From NCBI GenBank assembly GCA_035528415.1, contig DATKYQ010000058.1, forward strand, positions 1 through 64,000: a DNA stretch of 64,000 bases. Reading direction: 5' to 3'. A program made the position numbers and the translations under genes. This stretch comes from DATKYQ01 sp035528415 (lineage in GTDB: Bacteria; Myxococcota; B64-G9). Shown piece by piece: positions 18,189 through 25,982 of the stretch; position 1 is the first letter of the stretch, and each line of letters opens with the position of its first letter. A model generated the notes under the pieces. It had not been told where the DNA came from and ran no database searches. It saw only the letters and a program-made list of their open reading frames with translations.

Positions 18189-20733
18189 AACTGTGGTAGA
18201 GTTCCAAGAAATGCAGCAGGCGGTGGGTGTAGTCATCCAGCAGGGGCAGGCCTCCGTCCGCCGCGAGAAGGTCATCAACGAGTACATGGGACAGTTCGAT
18301 CGACAGTCCCTCGGGCCCACGCTTTTTATGGGCCTCGAAGAGTTCCGCGTAACTTTCAGCGGGATGGGAAAGCGGGTTGTCGAGCAGGCGCCGGATCGAG
18401 TCTTCGACCTGCGGCTGAATTCCGGCCGCAAGCGCGTTGCGCTTGGAAGCCGTCAGCCAGGCGATACGCCTGAGCATTTCTGCGAGGACTGCGATCTCGA
18501 TCTCTTTTCCGGAAAGATCATCAGCCATGCCCTCAAACTCGGCCACGCATAAACCGCTGCGGGCCGCGTTCATCAGCAGGCAGGCCAGAACCCGGGTGTT
18601 CACCCCGCTCTCATCCCGGCCATCCCCCAGACCCTGACCGGCGAGCTTTTCGAGTATGCTTTCCGCCCCGCGCATCAAGGCCAGGTCTTCGGCGAACAGG
18701 TCGAGACACTCTACCGAATCCGAGCCCTCCTGCGATTTGGCACCGAAGATCCTGTCCTGAAGTTGCCCGCGCCGCTTAATAAGATCCGCGGCACGATTCA
18801 GGAGGTTTCCAGGCGTCTCGCCCGGATCGATGTTTTTATAGGCGCTGGCCCCGTGCTTGCGAGCCAGTCTGCGGTAAATGTTGATCAGATGAACGAGTTG
18901 GGAGAATACTTGGCCGTCACAGCCTGGGAAACCTGCCACCTTCTTCAGGGTATTTGCCTCGTAAAAAGCATCGGGCATGTTTCCAAGCCAGCCCACGCCG
19001 CTCTTGTCGTCAACCGGGGCGTGGCGGCGCAAGTTTTCCAGTATCCGGCGCAGGCTGTCTATCGACCCGTTTTCCAGATCACTGGCCAGCGAAGTCATGC
19101 TCTCGGGCTCGATAAACGACTGCAGCCAGGAAGCGTCAGCGCTCATCCAGAAGCGCAGCACGCTCTCAACGGCTTCGAGTTCTTCCGGGCCGGGCCGCGA
19201 GAGAACACGCTCTTTCATGTCATGCAAGTAGAAGCCGGGACGGTTGCCGGGATCGAGCGCCAGCAGATGGGCTCTGATTGTCGGGCCGCCCAGGTGAAAC
19301 GGCGACAATGGAGTAACACGCAACACGGCCCTCACGGAGTGCAGCAATTCCTGCGGCCATTCGTTGCGTAGCAGTCCGCACAGCGCCCGCCCGACAGTCA
19401 TTGCCTGATCCATGTCATCGCCAGGCCGGCGATCGGCCTGCTCTCGAAGCATGCATTCCTCGAGCGAAAATCCGGCCAGGAGGGAGAACAGAAGCGACTC
19501 CGCCATGTGTGGATATCGAACCAGGAGCAACATTCTGAAAATTGCGTCCTGGCGACTGAAAGGAGAGCCGGTCAACGGCCCGGTTCGCAGCCGGGCGGCC
19601 TCGTCCGCTATACGCGCTAAAACGGATCCATCACCGGACTCGGCCAGCATCTCGATAACTTTTGCGACCACGGCTCGCAGATCCTCCGCGGCCTGATCGA
19701 TTTCCCCCCGGCCGGACTCCGACTCGAGACGCTCGATTATCGCACAACCGAACGTGTCCAGCGCCGTGAGCAGTCCGGCTTCTCCATTGGCCGCGGCTAC
19801 CCCCGGCGCATCGCGTCGCAATGTTGCCGCCAGGCGGCCCAAGAAACCGCGATCGCGCGCCTGGCGAATCCAGTCGGCAAAACCCAGGCAGAGCAATCTC
19901 AAGGTGCGCGGAGCGATGCCGGCAGAAGCCACCTTTGAAGAAAGCTTGTCGAACCACTCCCGCCAGGCCGCCGCCCGTTCGTCACGGTGCTCATATGCGT
20001 CCAGTTCCAAAAAGACGTCCATCGCGGGCCTGCGGCCGGCATCCAGATCCGCCTCAAGCTCGGCAAGCCAAGCGAGATCGGCCTCGATCTGCTCGATCCG
20101 GACGTTATCCAGTATGTCCACATCGAGACTCGCAGCCAAACCGGCATCGTCCCAACGACCATCGTAGAAGGGTTCGCCCTTGATCCTGGTTCGTGCGATT
20201 TGCAGAAGCAGTCCGCTGATTCGGCCGAGCAACGAAAACCAGGCCTCGGGCGGATTGCCCTCATCACCCACGAGCACTACCTGCTTGCCCAAGGCAAGAA
20301 GAGGCACAAACAAATGAGCGTGCCCGAGGCAAAGCTCGTCGACCGCGGACATTCCCTCCACCAGGTCTTGCAGCGTTCGCGGAATATCCGGAGACAACGT
20401 CCCGGGCCCCTCCCTGGCGCTCTCGGTGACGACCGCTTTTTGGAGATCAACCAGGGCTGCGGAACAGCGCATCCTGTCCCGCACAGATTCAGCCTGATCA
20501 GCTCCCTTGAGGCAGGCTTCTCCCAGCGCCTCGATCGCCTCTGGTGAGCGCAGCAGGATGGCGGGGTAATACTCCCGGAAGGAGGTGACCCCGGCAATCA
20601 ATGCATCCCAAGAACACTTTGGCGACCGCAACTCGCGGTCGAGAGTCCGAGCTTCGAAAAGCACGGCCGCACCGGGATTGTGGGCGCTTACCGCCTCCTC
20701 GATCACTCCCGCTTTTCCTGAATCTTTTTTCAT
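18178..20733 (-). CDS. large helical protein of unknown function
   Basis: An 851-residue protein starting 9 bases after the pheT stop on the same strand, so probably the last gene of the pheS-pheT transcript. There is no signal peptide or membrane helix. The sequence is almost wholly helical, rich in Leu, Ala, Asp, Glu and Arg, with HEAT/TPR-like alternation but no repeat I can define. No catalytic motif is evident. No ribosome site is visible before the ATG, which fits coupling to pheT. I do not recognise a family. Context gives little guidance, because pairing with a tRNA synthetase operon may be fortuitous. Confidence 0.6.
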   Translation of the reverse strand: MKKDSGKAGVIEEAVSAHNPGAAVLFEARTLDRELRSPKCSWDALIAGVTSFREYYPAILLRSPEAIEALGEACLKGADQAESVRDRMRCSAALVDLQKAVVTESAREGPGTLSPDIPRTLQDLVEGMSAVDELCLGHAHLFVPLLALGKQVVLVGDEGNPPEAWFSLLGRISGLLLQIARTRIKGEPFYDGRWDDAGLAASLDVDILDNVRIEQIEADLAWLAELEADLDAGRRPAMDVFLELDAYEHRDERAAAWREWFDKLSSKVASAGIAPRTLRLLCLGFADWIRQARDRGFLGRLAATLRRDAPGVAAANGEAGLLTALDTFGCAIIERLESESGRGEIDQAAEDLRAVVAKVIEMLAESGDGSVLARIADEAARLRTGPLTGSPFSRQDAIFRMLLLVRYPHMAESLLFSLLAGFSLEECMLREQADRRPGDDMDQAMTVGRALCGLLRNEWPQELLHSVRAVLRVTPLSPFHLGGPTIRAHLLALDPGNRPGFYLHDMKERVLSRPGPEELEAVESVLRFWMSADASWLQSFIEPESMTSLASDLENGSIDSLRRILENLRRHAPVDDKSGVGWLGNMPDAFYEANTLKKVAGFPGCDGQVFSQLVHLINIYRRLARKHGASAYKNIDPGETPGNLLNRAADLIKRRGQLQDRIFGAKSQEGSDSVECLDLFAEDLALMRGAESILEKLAGQGLGDGRDESGVNTRVLACLLMNAARSGLCVAEFEGMADDLSGKEIEIAVLAEMLRRIAWLTASKRNALAAGIQPQVEDSIRRLLDNPLSHPAESYAELFEAHKKRGPEGLSIELSHVLVDDLLAADGGLPLLDDYTHRLLHFLELYHSFKR

Positions 20734-20742
20734 TGTCAGGGG

Positions 20743-22416
20743 CTAAACAATGCTGTCGAGATCGATTTCGAAGGCGGCCACCGGGACGGAAATCTCCCAT
20801 TTTCGCAAGACTTCCGGGTGAACTTCTCCCAGCAGTCCCAGAAACCCGCCGGAGGCCAAAAACACCCTGGCTACGCGACCGGGTATGAAAGACGGATGCT
20901 CGACTTCTTCGAGACGTACTTCCTCCCCGAGTTGGAAAAGCAGATAATCCAGATCGGCATGGATTTCAGACAAGTTCGCCTCGCGATGGGCAATCAGCGA
21001 TGCCAGATGCATTTCGGTTCGCGACCCATGGGGAAGCGCCGCATCGAATAACGCGGCCTCGCCGGCTTCGAATATGCGGTGCGGATAGGCCGCGGCGACA
21101 CTGCGCGATTCGGCGGCCAGAAGAGAAGGCAGCACGGCGTCCCTGAGCACGGCGTGGTTTTCGTTCATCCTGTTGGCAATCTCGACGACCACTTTATCAG
21201 GCTCGTTCATCCTGGCAGCCACCTGTGCGTGTGACACCAACAGATTGGATACGACTTCCTCGTATCCCAGCCCAATCATGTGGTCTCGGGCCTTGTCCTC
21301 GAGAATGCAAACGGGATCCGACTTTCCCACGCTGAACTCACGGGGCAAACGCGGCACAAATGTCTCGTAGCCGCGGGCGATGGCAAAATCTTCAACCACG
21401 TCCACCACGTGCAAGTAGTCGAGACGCGTAGGCGGCGGCTGTACCTCTACGGTTTCTCCATTGATCGCCACATCGCACCCATAGCGCTCTAAAACGTTAT
21501 CCACTTCGGTCGCCCGGACATGCAGTCCCAAAAGCATGCTGAACTCGGATACGGGGATGACGATCGATCGAGGAAGGCGCAAGGGCACATCTACTTCGCG
21601 CCCCAGCGGAGTGTCATATGGATAGTTCGTCCTGACTCTCCGGATGCGGCCGCCGCGGTCGGCCAGGTCGCAGGCCATGATGTTCAAGGCCAGGATCAGG
21701 CTGTCGAGATTTAATCCCGTGGCCTCGACGAACAGGTCGGAGTCGCCCGGCCTAACCTCGCCTACCTCGCGGGAGTTGATGATCGGCGGCATCGACAGCG
21801 TCATCCCTGCCTGGTCAACAAGTAAGGGCACCTGCTCCATTCCCGATAAAATCCCTCCATACTCGATACCCTTGGGATGCCGTTTGAGAATCTCGGCCAG
21901 GGTCATGGGTGCCTGTTCTCCCAGCGGCGTATAGCTGTGCCGGGCCGGATCGACGCAGCGGTAATGGATCGGGAAAGTGATTTTTTGTAAATTGTACACG
22001 CCGATGGCAACGTCCCTCCGCCGACGGCCGAAATTCTCGGCCAGCTTCTCCTGTGTCTGGATGATCTGCGACAACGAGGATTGGCTGATTTTCACTCCTT
22101 CGACGATGAAAGCGGCCACGTAAGGTCTGATCGACTGCATGGCGGGTTCGACCACGATCTCCCCACCAGGTTCTCCGCTGAAGAAAGGATAATCACGCCG
22201 TCGCCCCCCGGCGCAGCGTAGCTGCCGGGCGATGCCTTCCGCCGACCACAAGTCGGGGCGGTTGGTGTCGTTCAACTCGATACGTAAGCGCCCTTCTTCG
22301 TCTTCCCCCTTGTACTCGCCCTTGACAAGGTCCAGGAGTTTCTCGAGCACCTCCGTGTCGATCTGCTCCCCCATCAGGTCTGAAAAATCATCCTTGTCGA
22401 CGAAAATGGTGGGCAT
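20743..22416 (-). CDS. pheT: phenylalanyl-tRNA synthetase beta subunit, archaeal/eukaryotic type
   Basis: Beta subunit of the PheRS heterotetramer, responsible for tRNA recognition and editing of mischarged tyrosine. At 557 residues it has the short archaeal/eukaryotic layout, not the roughly 800 residues of the usual bacterial form, and lacks the N-terminal OB-type tRNA-binding and C-terminal anticodon-binding extensions. Typical segments: LNDTNRPDLWSAEGIARQLR (residues about 48-67), the B3/B4 editing region in the middle, and a synthetase-like C-terminal part (IFEAGEAALFD, LLGEVHPEVLRKW). The ATG at 22416 has AAGGA 8 bases upstream and lies 4 bases after the pheS stop. Confidence 0.9.
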   Translation of the reverse strand: MPTIFVDKDDFSDLMGEQIDTEVLEKLLDLVKGEYKGEDEEGRLRIELNDTNRPDLWSAEGIARQLRCAGGRRRDYPFFSGEPGGEIVVEPAMQSIRPYVAAFIVEGVKISQSSLSQIIQTQEKLAENFGRRRRDVAIGVYNLQKITFPIHYRCVDPARHSYTPLGEQAPMTLAEILKRHPKGIEYGGILSGMEQVPLLVDQAGMTLSMPPIINSREVGEVRPGDSDLFVEATGLNLDSLILALNIMACDLADRGGRIRRVRTNYPYDTPLGREVDVPLRLPRSIVIPVSEFSMLLGLHVRATEVDNVLERYGCDVAINGETVEVQPPPTRLDYLHVVDVVEDFAIARGYETFVPRLPREFSVGKSDPVCILEDKARDHMIGLGYEEVVSNLLVSHAQVAARMNEPDKVVVEIANRMNENHAVLRDAVLPSLLAAESRSVAAAYPHRIFEAGEAALFDAALPHGSRTEMHLASLIAHREANLSEIHADLDYLLFQLGEEVRLEEVEHPSFIPGRVARVFLASGGFLGLLGEVHPEVLRKWEISVPVAAFEIDLDSIV

Positions 22417-22420
22417 CCGA

Positions 22421-23974
22421 TTAATCCTTCATGCGAACATGCGTAGATCGTATTTTTCCGAGATCGGCTGAGAAAAGATCCCGGATATCATCGATACCAA
22501 GAGCCATCATAGCCATGCGATCCAGGCCCAGACCCCAGGCTATGACCGGCACGTCGACACCCTGGGGCCGTGTGACCTCGGGGCGGAAAATGCCTGCGCC
22601 GCCGAGTTCCATCCAGCCCAATTCGGGGTGCCTAATGTGCACCTCGACCGAGGGTTCGGTAAAAGGGAAATAGGCCGGAGCGAATTTTACTTCAGTGGCC
22701 TTGGCCACTTCGACGGCAAAGAGCTTCAGCAATCCCAAAAGCGTCATGAAATCGATCTGGCTGCCCAGTACGATTCCCTCGCACTGAAAGAAATCCGCGG
22801 CATGGGTGGCGTCGACTTCGTCGGGCCGGAAACAACGCGCAATGGCAAAGTATTTTCCGGGAATTTTGGCCTTCTTCAACCAGCGCGCCGACAAGACCGT
22901 CCCCTGGCTGCGCAGCAGCAGACGCCGGCTCGACTGGTGATCGAAGACATAACCCCAGCCGCGGCTGCCGGTTTCACCGCCGTCCATGTGTGCCGCAGCC
23001 ACCCGTTCCGCATAGGGTTGTTCGATCTCGGGCCCCTGGGTCGGGTTCTTGACGTAGTAGACATCGTGAATGTCCCTGGCCGAGTGGAACTGCGGCATGA
23101 AAAGCGCGTCCATCAACCAGAATTCGTTCTCGACCAGCTCGCCGCGCATCTCCTCGAATCCCAGCCCGACAAGTTTCCGCCGCACGTAGTCGAGAAACTC
23201 GCGGTAGGGATGACGCCGGCCGGCAACGCGCCGCGGCGGTCTGATTGCCAGGTTGTAGCGCCTGAATTTCCTGCCGGCGAAACTGCCGTCGGCAAGCATG
23301 CCGGGAGTCAGCAGATTGACCTCGTCGCCGTCCCTTCCCATGCTGCGTGCCGCCCGGCGCACCTCTTTTCCAAACACTGTCAGTTCGAGCTCCCGGGTGA
23401 CATCGGCCACGATCCTGAAAACACCCTTCGACTTTCCCCGCTTGCGGCTGCCTCCCACAACCATCTCGGCGTCGGTCTTCGAAAGAGACTCCAGCGCGAC
23501 ACGGCCGCTCTCGGCAACCTGCCTGATCAGTTTTCCGAAGGCGGTCACTGTCTCCAGGTCGGCATCCCCGGCCAGCGACACCAGCCCCTGATGCGGAGAC
23601 GTGAAAACGCCTTTTTTTTTCAACGCGCCCAGCGCCTGGCCGGCCTCGCTCTGGGTCAGCCCGTCGATGGCCGTCAATTCCTTGACCTCGATCTCGCCCC
23701 GCATGCGAACCGCCGCCACCAGCAGCTCTTCGGGTGTGCCGGCGCGCCACTTCTTGCCCAGCTCGGTCAGTTCCACCCAGTTTTCCTCAGCACTCGAGGC
23801 AATCCGCATGCAATCCTTGGCCCGCTGCCATTCGATGACCGTTCTGACCTGGGCCTGGCTGATCTGCGCCAACTCGCTGATTTCACGGTCACGGAAGCGA
23901 TCCCGCTCGGGAAAGGCCTCGTAAACCTTGATTTCCAGCGGATGCAGGCTAGCCGCGATCTCTTCCGGTTTCAT
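22421..23974 (-). CDS. pheS: phenylalanyl-tRNA synthetase alpha subunit, archaeal/eukaryotic type
   Basis: Catalytic subunit of PheRS, charging tRNA-Phe with ATP and phenylalanine. The start chosen is ATG at 23974 (MKPEEIAASLHPLE), with GAGAGG about 10 bases upstream; the frame opens at 24046 but that extension looks like non-coding leader. About the first 200 residues are winged-helix-like modules, as in the archaeal/eukaryotic alpha subunit (517 residues in all, versus about 330 for the bacterial form). Class II motif 2 appears as ARCFRPDEVDATHAADFFQC and motif 3 as IAWGLGLDRMAMM near the C-terminus, with FRPEVTRPQG before it. A TTGACT lies upstream on the minus strand (24048-24043), but no convincing -10 follows. 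Confidence 0.9.
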   Translation of the reverse strand: MKPEEIAASLHPLEIKVYEAFPERDRFRDREISELAQISQAQVRTVIEWQRAKDCMRIASSAEENWVELTELGKKWRAGTPEELLVAAVRMRGEIEVKELTAIDGLTQSEAGQALGALKKKGVFTSPHQGLVSLAGDADLETVTAFGKLIRQVAESGRVALESLSKTDAEMVVGGSRKRGKSKGVFRIVADVTRELELTVFGKEVRRAARSMGRDGDEVNLLTPGMLADGSFAGRKFRRYNLAIRPPRRVAGRRHPYREFLDYVRRKLVGLGFEEMRGELVENEFWLMDALFMPQFHSARDIHDVYYVKNPTQGPEIEQPYAERVAAAHMDGGETGSRGWGYVFDHQSSRRLLLRSQGTVLSARWLKKAKIPGKYFAIARCFRPDEVDATHAADFFQCEGIVLGSQIDFMTLLGLLKLFAVEVAKATEVKFAPAYFPFTEPSVEVHIRHPELGWMELGGAGIFRPEVTRPQGVDVPVIAWGLGLDRMAMMALGIDDIRDLFSADLGKIRSTHVRMKD

Positions 23975-24073
23975 ACCGCCCGAACCTCTCAATGGTCCCC
24001 GCCCTTGCGCCCCTGTGGCCCTAGCATATCGCACCTGCCCAGTCAAATCACCGCTGAAGCAGCAGCCGGGAAA

Positions 24074-24102
24074 TTGACTTGCGCATCAATCGCTCTTAGA
24101 CT
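24074..24102 (+). promoter_or_regulatory. promoter of the HD-domain gene
   Basis: TTGACT at 24074-24079 and TAGACT at 24097-24102 with 17 bases between. The leader to the ATG at 24177 would be about 68 bases, and it contains AGGAGG at 24163-24168. Confidence 0.45.
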
Positions 24103-24176
24103 GATGATTCACGGGGGAAGACTGGCTGTGTTCAAGAATGTCGCCAACAAGAGTCTGAGCACAGGAGGCGTCATCT

Positions 24177-25982
24177 ATGCGGGAGTTGGACGTCTCTTCC
24201 AGGATGATCAAGTACTTCGATAGCCGTGGTCACCCCGGGCAGATAAAATACGACGAGTTGATGATCCAGATGGGCGAAGGGCAGCGCCTGAGCCTTGCGG
24301 AATGTATCGCCGAGGAAATTGCGCACATCAAGGAGTTCAAAAACAACGCGGCAAAACTCTCGCGGCTCATTAACGCCCTTAATCCAATCTATGACGAGAT
24401 CGAGAAAAACCTGGTTGAGTTCACCCGCCAGGCAAATGAAAAGGCCCGCGGGATGAACCGCTTGTCCTACAACAAGCGCATCCGGCTTCTGAACACCTAC
24501 TATACTCTCAACAGCAAGCATGACCGTATCCTGCGCAAGCTCACCGATCACCTGCTCGACGGCTCGGAGGGAGACCAGAGCACACATGCCATTTCGCTGA
24601 TACGCCGCTCCGTTGACTATACCTGCCGGGTGATGCGCCGCCAGTTTCGCAAGAATAGACGCCCGGCGGCCGTGCACGCCATCGAATCGGCCCGCGGAGC
24701 GGCCAAGAACGGCCTCAGAACTATTTCCATTATCGCCACTCTGCTGCACGACGTGCTCGAGGAGCGGCTTGACGAATGGACCGGGCAACTGATCGACAAG
24801 GAACTCACAGATCCCGCGTACGGAGAGTACTCGGGCAAGCATATGAAGGGAATCCCGCCTGCCCTGCGACACAAGATAATCCAGAAGCACATCGACGCCT
24901 ACAATGATCGGGCTACCGGGATTTTTTTCAGTATGGGACTGACGCTTTATGACCACCTGCGCCGCTTTCCCGTCCCGGGTCGCCATTTCGAATCTCTGCA
25001 CTCGATCGCCGAGATGGTTGCCGCCCTTTCTCGCAGAAGGGATCAGAGCTACTACAGCTACCTCCAAGAACTGCTGTACCCGAAGGCCAATGCCGTTCTG
25101 GACACCATCGAATACGAAAGGCTTCGCGAGGAGTTGGAGCCGGAACACCCAGACGTCGACAGTTTACTGGATCCATTCCTGAATCACGTTCACACCTTCT
25201 ACCAGACACGCATGGGCCAGTTCTTCGCCAAGGAAGAAGTCCGCAGGAACGCATTCAGGGAAATTCTTGCCAAGATCCTCGATCGCATGAATAACACCCG
25301 CGACATGGAACGCGGTTCAGGATTTTCGATCGCCTCCCGCCTCTACGGAACCGCTTTCAAGAACATCTTCTTCATGCAGGCCGTCGAGGATAAGTTCCGC
25401 AAGCCTAGTTTCAACACCGAGGAACGCCGCCTGATCGAGGTCAAGTTCCTTGCCAAGCCCAAGGTGGCGGCCCTTTGCCAAATCCTTGATGATATTCGGT
25501 TCATGGAAGAGAAATACGGACTTGGCAAGTTGTTTACTTTCCTCGAGAAGGAAATCGAGCGCTACATGCCCACGCAGGCCTTCCGGCGCCTTACCCCGCC
25601 GGGAAAGGAGGGGTATTTCAACGGCCTGATCTACATTTTCAACGACATCACCCTGGGCCGCAAGTCAGACCTGATCGAACTAGAGCAACACCGCGAGAAA
25701 ATCGCCGAAGTGCTGGTTGCCTTCAAGGCCGTGCTGGAGTCGTTTCTGGTCTACCCCGCCCTGATCCACGATGATGAAAAAACCGGCCGCTTGACAGAGG
25801 ATCGGCAGATCAGGTTCTGCCACTACCGCATCGGGGGTATGGGCCCGGGCCTGGAGCGCCGTTCGAGCGCCCGGGAGGAAAACAAGACCGACGTTTTGAC
25901 CCTCAAGACGTTCATCAGGCAAGTAAATTATGACCCGGCCGCGCGCCGGCGGTCATTAGTAACGGCACAAACAACTCAGTAG
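24177..25982 (+). CDS. HD-domain protein with RelA/SpoT hydrolase-like signatures
   Basis: 601 residues; ATG 8 bases after AGGAGG. The middle carries elements of the RSH (p)ppGpp-hydrolase HD domain: RRPAAVHAIESARG with His 167, IIATLLHDVLEE with His-Asp 191-192 and Glu-Glu 195-196, and ILDRMNNTRDM with Asp 369 and Asn 373. The last matches the DRLHNMRT signature of SpoT, including the Asp-to-Asn spacing. The gap between HD and DRMNN is about 177 residues, far more than in SpoT, so a large helical insertion is present. There is no synthetase, TGS or ACT domain. A metal-dependent phosphohydrolase on ppGpp or another nucleotide is plausible. It overlaps the convergent GltJ-like gene by 7 bases. 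Confidence 0.6.
   Translation: MRELDVSSRMIKYFDSRGHPGQIKYDELMIQMGEGQRLSLAECIAEEIAHIKEFKNNAAKLSRLINALNPIYDEIEKNLVEFTRQANEKARGMNRLSYNKRIRLLNTYYTLNSKHDRILRKLTDHLLDGSEGDQSTHAISLIRRSVDYTCRVMRRQFRKNRRPAAVHAIESARGAAKNGLRTISIIATLLHDVLEERLDEWTGQLIDKELTDPAYGEYSGKHMKGIPPALRHKIIQKHIDAYNDRATGIFFSMGLTLYDHLRRFPVPGRHFESLHSIAEMVAALSRRRDQSYYSYLQELLYPKANAVLDTIEYERLREELEPEHPDVDSLLDPFLNHVHTFYQTRMGQFFAKEEVRRNAFREILAKILDRMNNTRDMERGSGFSIASRLYGTAFKNIFFMQAVEDKFRKPSFNTEERRLIEVKFLAKPKVAALCQILDDIRFMEEKYGLGKLFTFLEKEIERYMPTQAFRRLTPPGKEGYFNGLIYIFNDITLGRKSDLIELEQHREKIAEVLVAFKAVLESFLVYPALIHDDEKTGRLTEDRQIRFCHYRIGGMGPGLERRSSAREENKTDVLTLKTFIRQVNYDPAARRRSLVTAQTTQ

Noticed and set aside
22628..24223. 531-codon open frame on the plus strand
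   Set aside because: It is antisense to pheS, whose motifs are unambiguous. The frame is open only because of the high GC content.
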